Part shown: piece by piece, positions 15,717 to 24,535 of the stretch
How the letters are laid out: the number at the start of each line of letters is the position of its first letter
Numbering within the stretch: position 1 is the first letter of the stretch
Assembly (NCBI GenBank): GCA_039201605.1
Contig: JBCCRO010000028.1
Coordinates: forward strand, 8,159 to 72,158
Direction of reading: 5' to 3'
DNA length: 64,000 nucleotides
Origin: CADEDH01 sp039201605
Lineage (GTDB): Bacteria > Actinomycetota > Acidimicrobiia > Acidimicrobiales > SZUA-35
Notes under the pieces: generated by a model
What the model saw: the letters and a program-made list of their open reading frames with translations, nothing else
Database searches by the model: none
What the model was told of the DNA's origin: nothing
Translations under genes and position numbers: made by a program

Positions 15717-17048
15717 TCAGGTCCCGCCATAGATCCTCGATGCCCGACTCGAATGCGGAATGCGGCGACGGTCTCGTACCTGTAGCGCCAGCACCGTTGC
15801 CGCAATAGCGGCAACAAGGAGGCCCACGGCTGCATAGACCGGCCAGTACTCGTGGAAGTCGAACAGCGATGTCTGGCGATCGACGTCTGTTGTCGAGGTC
15901 CCGAAGAAGGCGAGCAGGAGCGAGATAGGAATCGTGATGCCTGCAAGCGCCTGCGCACCGATTGACCACCGGCGAACACGGAGCTCGCTCACTATGGCTT
16001 CGGTGTTCTGCAGGCTCGCCAGCTCGTCGCCGGCGCTCGCTCGCAGGCGGCCCAACATTCGATCTACGCCGGCGGCAAGTTCACGGATCCCGGCTGCCTC
16101 GTAGAGAGCTTGGTGGTACGACTCGACCCGCAGGCTCGGCAGTAGAGGCGTGATCGTGGTCGATGCTTCAGCGCCGAACGTCAGCTCGGCCTCGAGAGAG
16201 CTGAGCGTTTCCTGGGTTGCTACGAGTTCACGCCTCAGCTGTCGGCGGGCGGCGGCGGTTCGATAGGTCCTATCGCTATCAAGGGCCTGCTGGTGAAGGC
16301 CCTTGAGCGTGGCGTGGGCGATCGAGCGTGTGCGCTGGAGGCTCGATATGGCGGCCACGTTTAGCGCAGCGGAGAGGACTGCGCCTTGTTCGACTTCGCT
16401 CTGGATCCGCCAAAGCACGGATCCGTATGTGCCCACGGCGGCCACTTGGCCCGGTCGTCGGTTCAGCTCGGCCGGCCGACGGATCGAGGTGAACTCGGGT
16501 CGAGCCTCGGCGTCGTAGCGGTAGATCAGGCGTTGCCAAAGCTCCCAGTCAGGTTCTTCGTGGTCGTCGGGGAGCATAACGATCTGGTGCATCGGCTCGA
16601 CGCGGGTCGGCGGTGCTCCTGGGTCGGCGAGGTGCTGCAGGTCCCAGGTGTCGGGCTCGCCGTCGAGGCCCTCGTAGTAAAGGTCCTCGAGGAGGTTGAG
16701 GCTGTCTGTGAGTGAGACCCATTCGATTGCGAGTAGCCGCACGTCGACAAGGCCACCGCCGGCTACGTCGATTCGCAGTCGCGTCCACTCGGCTGGCCGG
16801 CCGTTCCAGCGTTGACCGGAGAGTTCGAGCTCGTCCCGCTCGCTGATCGCAGCGGCACGCGGCGCCACGTCATCGGCAGCTTCAACGAAGGAGTTGAGCC
16901 GGCCGAAGTCGAGCACCTGTGTCACCTGGACGCCGATGGCGTCCAGGCCGGAGGCGTCGTCAGAGGTGGTGGCCCGTACATGGCAGACCCTCAGTCGTCG
17001 GCGGTCACTAAGAGGGCCTGATGGCGGGGGTGTTGGTTTGCCGCCCAT
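15717..17048 (-). CDS. CorA-like membrane protein with large cytoplasmic N-domain
   Basis: 443 residues from the ATG at 17048; a TACGGT box 8 bases upstream suggests a leaderless message. A cytoplasmic domain of about 350 residues ends in long helices (REL...QETLSSLEAELTF and RVESYHQALYEAAG). A C-terminal pair of membrane helices follows (IGAQALAGITIPISLLLAFF and YWPVYAAVGLLVAAIAATVL) with a short outer loop starting GTSTTDVD. Long helices running into two C-terminal membrane helices is the layout of CorA-type channels, but the GMN signature is absent (FGTST here), so ion selectivity is unlikely to be that of a Mg2+ transporter. A shorter paralogue is at 12,288. It may be a membrane effector or sensor in the island; the family name is only structural. 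Confidence 0.6.
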   Translation of the reverse strand: MGGKPTPPPSGPLSDRRRLRVCHVRATTSDDASGLDAIGVQVTQVLDFGRLNSFVEAADDVAPRAAAISERDELELSGQRWNGRPAEWTRLRIDVAGGGLVDVRLLAIEWVSLTDSLNLLEDLYYEGLDGEPDTWDLQHLADPGAPPTRVEPMHQIVMLPDDHEEPDWELWQRLIYRYDAEARPEFTSIRRPAELNRRPGQVAAVGTYGSVLWRIQSEVEQGAVLSAALNVAAISSLQRTRSIAHATLKGLHQQALDSDRTYRTAAARRQLRRELVATQETLSSLEAELTFGAEASTTITPLLPSLRVESYHQALYEAAGIRELAAGVDRMLGRLRASAGDELASLQNTEAIVSELRVRRWSIGAQALAGITIPISLLLAFFGTSTTDVDRQTSLFDFHEYWPVYAAVGLLVAAIAATVLALQVRDRRRIPHSSRASRIYGGT

Positions 17049-17240
17049 GATGGGAACCGTACTGCTTGCAGCGACGAGCGGTGTGGGTCGACCGAGACCG
17101 AGGCCGAGTGTTCTCCGACCAGAGCCGGCGCAGTACCTGGGAAGGTTCAGCCGCCACCATCCGCAGCTCTGGTGTCGCCTCGACCAGTTACTGAGCTCGA
17201 CTACCGTCGCCACAAAGCGGCGAGGGGGACAGCGGCGACA

Positions 17241-20200
17241 ATGAGTTACAAGTACCAGCTCGGATCATGGTTCGCCGCAGATCTCCCCAACACCTCGGGG
17301 GAGCCGGTGGCCGTTAGCGACACTGCTGAGACCAAATCTGCGATACCCGAACAATTAACCCCTTGGTGGATGCCTTCTTGGCTCGGACGACCGTTGGTCC
17401 GGCGGGATTGGAAGAAGCGAGCATCTGGCCGTCTGCCTAAGCCAGAGGATCTGGCCCCGTCTGATTCCTGGGACCCGCCCGGCCGGTACGACCCACCCCG
17501 CGTAGGGATAGCGTGCTCAGGGGGCGGGATCCGGTCAGCGAGTTTCTGCCTGGGTGCGCTGCAGGCAATCGATGCCTCCGGCCCCACTGGGCGAGGAGGG
17601 CTCAAGGCGGTCGAGTACGTCGCCGCAGTGTCCGGGGGAGGCTACGCAGCTGGTGGATGGGCCGCCTCATCGCCTAGCGACGACGTCGACAAGGCGGAGA
17701 TTCCGGTCTTCGGCCTGAACTCGCCCGAAGAGGAACTGGCTCGCCGCAACTCCTCGCTTCTCCCCGATCTTCGCTCGATCATTGGCGGTCTGGGGCGGCT
17801 GTGGGTCGGGCTGACCCTTAACTTCTTTATCGCCGGCCTAGCCCTCTACTTGCTTGCCGGCTTGCTTGGTTTGACCGCTCGCTACTTCATCGACGAGAAC
17901 CTCGCTGCAGCGGAGCCGATCATTGAGATAACCCAGCAGCCCGTTGCTGAGCCCTCGACCGTGGCGCTTGATCCAAGTGTTGTGGGAGCAAAAGGTGTGG
18001 AGCGACCCGTTCACCTTCCCGAGAACCAGATCCCTTCGCTCCGCTTTGCAGCGTCCGAGGACGTCAAGGCACAAGCCTGTACGAATCCGGATACGTGTGC
18101 GGCATGGGTGATCACGGGCGTTGCCCTCTCACCCCTTGAGTTCGAGGCAAGCAAGCTGAACCCTAGGTGGTCCGATTGGCTCCCGGAGCGTCAGCTGTCA
18201 GAGGCGTTCGACAAGGATGCTACCTATGGGGTGGAGCTCGACCCTCAACGTCCAGGCGTCGTGGTCAGAGAGGGCGGCAAGCTTCGGATCACTGCCCAGC
18301 CGACGGTGGTGCTCAACGAGGCGACGCTGGCCTTCCTCGACCGAGTCGCGGCAAGCACATTACGAGAGGTTCCCGAGGCCACCGACGACATTGATGTCCC
18401 GAAGGTTGCGATCGAGCAGCAGCTCCGCCTCGAAGTGGTCTCTGCAGATAGCTCCGGTCCGCCGCAGAGCGATCAGTTCCGAGTTGTCGAGGAGATCCAG
18501 ATCGTACAGCGGTCCGGCACGACTGGTCGCAACGGCCGAGGCTCTCCAGCGAGTTGGCCGAGCTGGCAGAAGTGGGTGCTGGGAGTTACAGCAGCGGGTG
18601 CCGCACTCGCTGGGATCGTCCGTGTCGTTGCCCGACCCGTTGGTCGCCTGCGAACGGCCCTTCTCACGAGGACAGCATGGCTCTTCGGTAGTGCGTTCGC
18701 TGTCAGTACGGGAATGGTGGTCGTGGTCCCGTGGCTCGCTCGTTCGCTCCCAGCCACCACTGCGAATGTCGTTGGGGCAGTTCCCTTGATCTCAACGGGC
18801 GAGACTTTGAGTGGCGAAGCAACGCTTGCAACAACGGTCGGTGGCGGTGTGCTCCTCTATCTCGCGACGCTTGGGCGACTCCTCCGGGGCCCGGTGACTC
18901 GAGCCGCACGGAAGTGGCCGTGGAGGGTCGGGCGGATCGCAGTGGGTGTGCTTCTCGTGATCTTGCCCTTGCTTGCGTTCTCGGAGTTCCTTGAGATCAG
19001 CGCAGCCAACGGCCTCTGGGGTGGCCTCTGGGACCTCAGCGGTGGTTTCATGCCGGTTCCTGAGGTTGTGAGACTCCTCGTCGCAGCGGTCGTCCTCATC
19101 TTCCTGCGGGTGGTCATCGACAGTCACTCGTGGTCTCTATTCCCCCTCTACAAGCGGTGGCTGAGTCGAGCCTTCGTCTCAGATCCATCCGAGGGCGCAT
19201 ACCGGCCCAAGAACCAGGACCAGCCCCGAGCCCCGACACCTGCAAAGGCGAAGAAGTTCGACTACGAGCTTGTATGGAAGGATCCCTACACCCAGCTTGG
19301 CAAGGGTGGTCCAGAGCTCATTCTGTGCTGCGCTGTGAATCTCCATGGCCGTGGGGAAGCCGCATCTGGTCGAAAGGCAGGCTCTTTCGTATTCTCACGC
19401 GAACATGTCGGTGGGCCCGACGTTGGCTGGCATAGGACATCCGACTACCTCAAGTGCCTCAAGGGTACCTCGCGCAGGAAGGACGTCACGATTCTGGCGT
19501 CGATGGCCATCTCGGGAGCTGCGTTCAGTCCCGGAATGGGCAAGATGACACTCGGCTCACTTGGTGGGCTCATGGCACTGATGAACGCACGGCTGGGAGT
19601 CTGGCTGCCACACCCTGGCCTCACAAAGAAGCTCAATAATGAACTGATCAAGTGGCGAGGTCGGCCCGGTTGGACGTGGTGGATCCGTGAGATCTTTCTG
19701 CTCTTTAGGGCAAAGTCCACGTACCTGTACGTCTCCGATGGTGGCCACTGGGAGAACCTCGGAGTGGTCGAGCTCCTCCGCCGAGGCTGCAATCAGATCT
19801 ACCTAGTCTCCGCAGCTGGCGACGGCCGAGACGGCTTCGCCACCATCGGTGAAGCCATCGCGCTTGCGCGATCAGAACTTGGCATCGAGATCGACATCCC
19901 CGAGCTCGACAAGCTCCGCGCCAAGACCGGAGACCCCAAGTCCGAGGAAGAGACGCTCGTTCTCGCCGACGGGACCGTTCGCCGGTATGCCGCACACACA
20001 CACGTCATTGGCACTATCCGGGACCACCACACCGGCAACCGGGGTCAGCTCATCGCCATCGAAGCCAACCTGACCAAGGGCATGCCCTGGGATGTCATCG
20101 CCTACGCCGAAAGCAACAAGAACTTTCCTGACGACAGCACCCTCGACCAGTTCTTTGATCATCGGCAGTTCGAGAGCTACCGGCGACTCGGCCAGTATCA

Positions 20201-20270
20201 GATGGCCGCCGCCCTCAAGCAGAAACCGCTCCCAAACGACGGGCGGCCGCGCCCGTCCATTTCCCCTTAG
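17241..20270 (+). CDS. Large membrane-associated patatin-like phospholipase
   Basis: About 1,009 residues from the ATG at 17241 (an ATG at 17172 in the same frame is possible). Patatin elements are present: oxyanion loop SGGGIRSA (93-100), nucleophile Ser131 in AAVSGGGYA, and catalytic Asp833 in YVSDGGHWENLG. The domain is split by a long insert with several membrane helices (NFFIAGLALYLLAGLLGL near residue 200, then a group at about 460-650), so the lipase is probably held at the membrane. At least one leucine is TTA. Patatins act as membrane-degrading effectors in several phage-defence systems (CapV in CBASS, for example), but also have housekeeping roles. No cyclase is adjacent. It is divergent from the CorA-like gene, with 192 bases between. 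Confidence 0.8.
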   Translation: MSYKYQLGSWFAADLPNTSGEPVAVSDTAETKSAIPEQLTPWWMPSWLGRPLVRRDWKKRASGRLPKPEDLAPSDSWDPPGRYDPPRVGIACSGGGIRSASFCLGALQAIDASGPTGRGGLKAVEYVAAVSGGGYAAGGWAASSPSDDVDKAEIPVFGLNSPEEELARRNSSLLPDLRSIIGGLGRLWVGLTLNFFIAGLALYLLAGLLGLTARYFIDENLAAAEPIIEITQQPVAEPSTVALDPSVVGAKGVERPVHLPENQIPSLRFAASEDVKAQACTNPDTCAAWVITGVALSPLEFEASKLNPRWSDWLPERQLSEAFDKDATYGVELDPQRPGVVVREGGKLRITAQPTVVLNEATLAFLDRVAASTLREVPEATDDIDVPKVAIEQQLRLEVVSADSSGPPQSDQFRVVEEIQIVQRSGTTGRNGRGSPASWPSWQKWVLGVTAAGAALAGIVRVVARPVGRLRTALLTRTAWLFGSAFAVSTGMVVVVPWLARSLPATTANVVGAVPLISTGETLSGEATLATTVGGGVLLYLATLGRLLRGPVTRAARKWPWRVGRIAVGVLLVILPLLAFSEFLEISAANGLWGGLWDLSGGFMPVPEVVRLLVAAVVLIFLRVVIDSHSWSLFPLYKRWLSRAFVSDPSEGAYRPKNQDQPRAPTPAKAKKFDYELVWKDPYTQLGKGGPELILCCAVNLHGRGEAASGRKAGSFVFSREHVGGPDVGWHRTSDYLKCLKGTSRRKDVTILASMAISGAAFSPGMGKMTLGSLGGLMALMNARLGVWLPHPGLTKKLNNELIKWRGRPGWTWWIREIFLLFRAKSTYLYVSDGGHWENLGVVELLRRGCNQIYLVSAAGDGRDGFATIGEAIALARSELGIEIDIPELDKLRAKTGDPKSEEETLVLADGTVRRYAAHTHVIGTIRDHHTGNRGQLIAIEANLTKGMPWDVIAYAESNKNFPDDSTLDQFFDHRQFESYRRLGQYQMAAALKQKPLPNDGRPRPSISP

Positions 20271-20448
20271 AGAAGCGGCCCATCCCGTTTGGGGCCGGGG
20301 CCTCGTATGAGGCACGAGCACGACGGATTGCCAGCTCTGTGCCAATCTCCGAGGCGTCGTGAGCGATGGTGTTCTCCCGCATCGCGCGGGGCAAGCCCTG
20401 CGACTACTGGCCGCGATAGCGTCCCTGTATCTCGGCCAATTCCGGCCC

Positions 20449-20461
20449 TAGAATCAGGCCC
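20449..20461 (+). promoter_or_regulatory. Consensus -10 box in the 20,271-20,668 gap
   Basis: TAGAAT (20449-20454), then 7 bases, then an ATG (20462) that opens only a 19-codon frame. A 25-codon hydrophobic frame (GTG 20574 to 20651; MIRPVLVVVVLALASRMLGL and a short tail) follows with GGAGGGCGG upstream. This could be a leaderless micropeptide or small-RNA promoter. Nothing else is seen in this 398-base gap. Confidence 0.25.
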
Positions 20462-20668
20462 ATGGGCGACACTCAACAACGGCGAATCCGGCCCGATCCG
20501 CTCCTGGCAACGAGCCGCTGAAGCGTTGGATCCTGTCCATTTGCTACGGGTACCCCTGGAGGGCGGCGAGCGGGTGATCCGACCGGTGCTGGTGGTGGTC
20601 GTCCTGGCTCTGGCCTCCCGGATGCTCGGCCTCTGGGAACTCCCGAGCTGACCGCAACCGGCCCCCGG

Positions 20669-21610
20669 CTACCCCTCTTCCTCCACGAAGACGAGCCGGC
20701 CTTCCAACCGACCCTCTTCGCCGCTGGCGGAGAAGGACTCGATGTGGGCGCCGTCATCGGGCTGGTATCGCACCATGAGCTGGAGGGCCGGATACACCCC
20801 GGGGACGACGCCATCGGGGTATAGGAACGACGAGCCGCTGACATCGATGGGGAAGGACCGGGTCCGGGCGGTGGTGGCCACCCCCAGGACCTCCAGCGGC
20901 GGCTCGGCATCGCTGATCAGGATCTCGATCTCACCGTCGACCCCGAAGTCTTCGGCCTGGTACTCGAAGGTCGCCCCACTGCGCCGGACCTCCACCGGGA
21001 ACTGACGACCGAGCGAGTCGAAGAGCACGATCGAGACCGCCGGCTGGCCGCCGAAGTGGTAGAGGCAGAGCACGCTATCGAAGTCGGCGCCGGGCGAGGG
21101 GGACGACGAGGCGAACCTCGGCTCGTGCTCGCCTTCGAGCTGGTCCCTGACCTCGAACCACTGGGCCTCGGTCGAGGTCAGCTCCGACGGGTCCCTGGTC
21201 AGCACCGTGTCGGCGTCGAACTTGTCGGGGTCGCCCTCCAGGGACACCAGAATGCGGTACTCGTCGGGGGGTGGGAACTCGCAGAGCAGCGTGACGATCC
21301 CACCGCCGGGCGACTCCAGGGCACTGTCGGCCAGGACCTGGCGCACCCGCTCCACCTTCTCGGCGTCGCTCACCCCGGCTTCCTCGCCCCCGAGGTCCCC
21401 GCCGCCCGCCGGCGGCTCGTCCTGCTCATCGCCTTCAGAGCCCCCGCCTGCTCCGTCATCGGCGCCCTCGTCGAACCCCTCGTCCGAACTGTCGTCGGCG
21501 CCGCTCTCGGTGATCACATCGGTGGCGTCGTCGTCGGCATCGTAGCAACCGCCGCCGCCGCAGCCAGCGAGCAGGAGCCAGAGCAAGGCCAGGAAGTAGT
21601 ACTTGCCCAC
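20669..21610 (-). CDS. Lipoprotein of unknown function
   Basis: 313 residues from GTG 21610, with GAAGGAAGG just upstream. The signal is short (GKYYFLALLWLLLAGC) with an LLAGC lipobox, so the mature protein is lipid-anchored outside the membrane. After it comes a long acidic Asp/Gly/Glu linker (about residues 25-85), then a beta-rich domain with no recognisable motif. The start codon is 63 bases from the divergent TIR-TPR gene, so they share a promoter region. No function assigned. Confidence 0.65.
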   Translation of the reverse strand: MGKYYFLALLWLLLAGCGGGGCYDADDDATDVITESGADDSSDEGFDEGADDGAGGGSEGDEQDEPPAGGGDLGGEEAGVSDAEKVERVRQVLADSALESPGGGIVTLLCEFPPPDEYRILVSLEGDPDKFDADTVLTRDPSELTSTEAQWFEVRDQLEGEHEPRFASSSPSPGADFDSVLCLYHFGGQPAVSIVLFDSLGRQFPVEVRRSGATFEYQAEDFGVDGEIEILISDAEPPLEVLGVATTARTRSFPIDVSGSSFLYPDGVVPGVYPALQLMVRYQPDDGAHIESFSASGEEGRLEGRLVFVEEEG

Positions 21611-21672
21611 GGTGCCTTCCTTCGACGGTGTCGGCCGTAGTCGACTGACCGCCATAAACTACCATCTTTCCG

Positions 21673-23556
21673 ATGACCGGGGTCTTCCTCAGCTATCGGC
21701 GGGACGACAGCGCCGCCGCCACCGGCCGGCTCTACGATCGCCTCGCCCGCCGGCTGGGCCGTGACCAGGTCTTCCAGGACGTCGACACGCTGCCCCTAGG
21801 CGAGGACTTCGACGCCATCGTCGCCTCCTACATCGACCAGGCCGACGTGGTGCTCATCGTCATCGGTCCTGGTTGGCTGACGGCATCGGACGATGCCGGT
21901 CGGCACCGCCTGAGCCAGCCCGACGATCCGGTGGCGACCGAGATCCGCACGGCTCTGGCCAACGATGGTGCGACGGTCGTGCCCGTGCTGGTGGATGGGG
22001 CGACCATGCCGACCGAGGCCGAGCTCCCCGAGGACCTCCGACCGCTCGTCGGCCTCAACGGGTTCGCCATCCGTCAGGACCGCTTCGACCTCGACGTGGC
22101 CGCCCTCTTCGACAAGCTGGGCCTTCCGCCCAGGCGACGGGTCTTCATGCTGGGGGTGGCGGCGTTGGTGGTGGCCGGTGCCATCGCTGCGGTCGGACTT
22201 ATCGTCTGGGGCCGCCAGGAACCGACGGTCATGGCCGGCGACTTCAACGTGGCCGTGGCCGCCGTCGACGTCGCCGACGGCGTCGACTCGGCCGATGGCC
22301 GGGAACTGGCCGAGTTCCTCACCGGTCGGCTGGCCGGCGAGTTGGACGGGCTCGGCCTGGAGGCGCAGGTGTGGGGCCCGGACGAGACCGGCCCGATAGA
22401 AGGGGCCACGCCGGCCGAGCGAGCGGAGGCGGCCGCCGATCGGGCGGCCTTGATCGGGGCCGATGTCGTCGTCTTCGGAGTGATCACGGCCGTCGACGGC
22501 GCCAGCGAGTCCTCGGCCTACCAACCCGAGTTCCACTTCGACCAGACGGCGATCGAGATGCAGCCGTCGCTGGAGATCGACGGGACCTTCGGGCCGGTCA
22601 CGGTGATCCCCCGCCCCTTCGGCGATCAGCTCGATTTGGTCGACAGCCCGGGCTTCAGCGCCCGGGTGAACGCCATGAGCAAGACCGTCGTCGGCCTGTC
22701 CTACTCGACGGTCGGCAACCACCAGGAGGCGCTCACCTGGTACAGGGAGGCGTTGAAGACCCCGGGGTGGGCCGTCGCCGATGGTCATGCCGTCGTCCAT
22801 CTCCTGGCCGGGAACGCCCAACTCAGTTTGGCCTTCGTCGATGACGACTACTCGGCCGTGGAGACGTCCCGGGCCTCGTTCGACGCGGCCGACAAGGCGG
22901 ATCCCGGATTGGTCCGGGCCGCAATCGGCCTGGCCGCCGTCGACTACCTGACCGCCGCCGGGTCGCTGAGGGGACCCTTTGATGCGGTGGACGAGGACCT
23001 GCTGGCCGACGTGCAGGATCGGCTGGAGGCGATCGTCCGCACCATGCCACCGGACCGGTCACCCGAGGTCCTCGCCGCCGCACGGTTCAACCTGGGCCAG
23101 GCCCATCTCGTCGAATTCTTGGCCGCCACCAGCGACGGGTGGGGGCCGGAGGCCGAGCGGGCCAGCGCATCGGCCGAGGCCGCCTACACGGCGATCGTCG
23201 AGCAGTACGACGAACTCGACCAGCCCGAGACGATCGCCGCCCTCGCCGCCCGAGCCCACGCTCGCCTCGGCCTGCTGTCCTTCGAGCGGTGGGCGCTGAG
23301 CGACGGCGACCTGGAGGAGGCGAGGCGCTCCTACGAGGCCGCAGTGGCGATCGCACCGCCGCCGCTGCGATTCCAGTACCAGGGCGACCTGGCCGAGGTG
23401 GTGTCGATCGAGCAGCCATGCGAGGCCACGGTGCTGTTCGCCGATGCGGCCGGCGCCGCCGACCTCTACGGGCGTCAGGATCTGCGGTCGGAGTATCAGA
23501 TCCGGCGGGACGAGGAGGCCGACCTCTGCGAATCGATCGGCCAATCCACCGGCTGA
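21673..23556 (+). CDS. TIR domain-transmembrane-TPR protein
   Basis: 627 residues. Residues 1-145 are a TIR domain: GVFLSYRRDDSAAATGRLYD, VFQDVDTLPLGEDF, VVLIVIGPGWL, and DPVATEIRTAL with Glu90 at the catalytic-glutamate position. A single membrane helix spans 158-179, followed by an outer or periplasmic-type domain and helical repeats of TPR type (LSYSTVGNHQEALTWYREAL and LLSFERWALSDGDLEEARRS). TIR-TM-TPR proteins are widespread in actinobacteria and cyanobacteria and may be signalling or defence proteins; NADase activity is plausible but untested. A TAAACT box lies 12 bases upstream of the ATG with no ribosome site. Confidence 0.8.
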   Translation: MTGVFLSYRRDDSAAATGRLYDRLARRLGRDQVFQDVDTLPLGEDFDAIVASYIDQADVVLIVIGPGWLTASDDAGRHRLSQPDDPVATEIRTALANDGATVVPVLVDGATMPTEAELPEDLRPLVGLNGFAIRQDRFDLDVAALFDKLGLPPRRRVFMLGVAALVVAGAIAAVGLIVWGRQEPTVMAGDFNVAVAAVDVADGVDSADGRELAEFLTGRLAGELDGLGLEAQVWGPDETGPIEGATPAERAEAAADRAALIGADVVVFGVITAVDGASESSAYQPEFHFDQTAIEMQPSLEIDGTFGPVTVIPRPFGDQLDLVDSPGFSARVNAMSKTVVGLSYSTVGNHQEALTWYREALKTPGWAVADGHAVVHLLAGNAQLSLAFVDDDYSAVETSRASFDAADKADPGLVRAAIGLAAVDYLTAAGSLRGPFDAVDEDLLADVQDRLEAIVRTMPPDRSPEVLAAARFNLGQAHLVEFLAATSDGWGPEAERASASAEAAYTAIVEQYDELDQPETIAALAARAHARLGLLSFERWALSDGDLEEARRSYEAAVAIAPPPLRFQYQGDLAEVVSIEQPCEATVLFADAAGAADLYGRQDLRSEYQIRRDEEADLCESIGQSTG

Positions 23557-23987
23557 CGCCCGGGCGCCCCTTGCCTGCTACCAGACCGTGGTCCCCGCCG
23601 ACTGTTCTGGGCACCCGATGTAGGGTCGCTTCGAGGCCGTCGGGAGGTATCCGACATCCTAAGGATCCATCGGCTCAGCAGACAGGGGTTGGTCCTCGGC
23701 AAGGTCTCGACCGGCGCCGCTGTCGACCAGCTCGAGGGCGAGGACCTGGCCGGCGTCGATGTCGGCCAGCTGGAGGGCGCCGCCCGGTTGCTTGGTCTAT
23801 TTCGTCGCGTGTGGTGTGGATGTGGCTAGGTCGAATGCGATGGAAGGGAACCTGGCCCGGGGTGAGCGGCCGAAGTCGCAATGCCCGTCGCGTAGCGAAC
23901 CCGAGGGATGCGAAGACGTCGCAGCACCAGCCCTTAGCTTAGCGGCTGGCTGGACTCGCTCTCGCCGACAGCGAGAACGAGGAGTGC

Positions 23988-24197
23988 TTGGACCTCTCAC
24001 GTCGGGCACTGGGTCTTCGGCTGAGCGAGAGCGTCGATGGAACGACCATCGACCTCCGCAACTTAGAGGGCGTCCGAGATCGCATGGAAACCGCTGATTT
24101 CATCGACCTCTTGGACGAGCGCCTCGACGAGCCCTCCCGGCAGAACGTCCCCCAGGCCCTTGACGATCCGCCCGCTGCCGACGCCGAGCAGAACTAG
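23988..24197 (+). pseudogene. Possible helical-repeat gene fragment near the island edge
   Basis: A coding-looking frame (TTG 23988; DLSRRALGLRLSESVDGTTI and ADFIDLLDERLDEPSR) that continues upstream to an in-frame TAG at about 23,940. The upstream part (LAGLALADSENEECLDLSRR) resembles a tetratricopeptide or regulator fragment. Together with the otherwise structureless DNA from 23,557 to 24,355, this looks like decayed gene material at the edge of the island. Very uncertain. Confidence 0.2.
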
Positions 24198-24355
24198 ACC
24201 ATCCAATGAATCGGGCGAATCGACCACCGTGCACGACTCGCACCCGCCGTGCACCCGCAACGGCAGACCATGAACCGGGATTGAGTGGGACAGGCCGGTA
24301 CCCCATGGCACGCGGATCCCGCTCCGAAAGCGGCTCCTGGAGCCGCCGATCGCAG

Positions 24356-24430
24356 TGCCCCCGGTGGGATTCGAACCCACGACCAATGGATTAAAAGTCC
24401 ACTGCGCTAACCAGGCTGCGCCACAGGGGC
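24356..24430 (-). tRNA. tRNA-Lys (anticodon TTT)
   Basis: On the minus strand the cloverleaf is complete. The acceptor stem GCCCCTG pairs with CGGGGGC (one G-T), the D-loop holds AGCCTGGTTAGCGC, the anticodon arm is GTGGA-CTTTTAA-TCCAT with anticodon TTT, and the T-arm contains GGTTCGAATCC. The discriminator is A and CCA is not encoded. Its 3' end points to lower coordinates, toward the accessory island, which is the orientation expected if the 3' half served as an attachment site. No second copy of the 3' end is visible inside this window. Confidence 0.95.
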
Positions 24431-24535
24431 GCATCAGAGGCTAGCGGCTCAGCCCGCCGGGTGGCCCCTGGTTATCCGGTGGGCGATTGGGGCCTGTGCT
24501 GCGGGGTTGCCGACGGCATCTGGCAACATTGCCGG

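Noticed and set aside
15717..17048. Calling this a true CorA magnesium transporter
   Set aside because: The membrane layout fits but the GMN motif is missing, so only a CorA-like description is used.
17172..17240. Earlier ATG start for the patatin gene
   Set aside because: No better ribosome site, and the extra 23 residues are Arg-rich; the later ATG is preferred but not certain.
23557..24355. Search for an integrase or excisionase remnant next to the tRNA
   Set aside because: No tyrosine or serine recombinase motif found in any frame; only a short helical fragment is coding-like.
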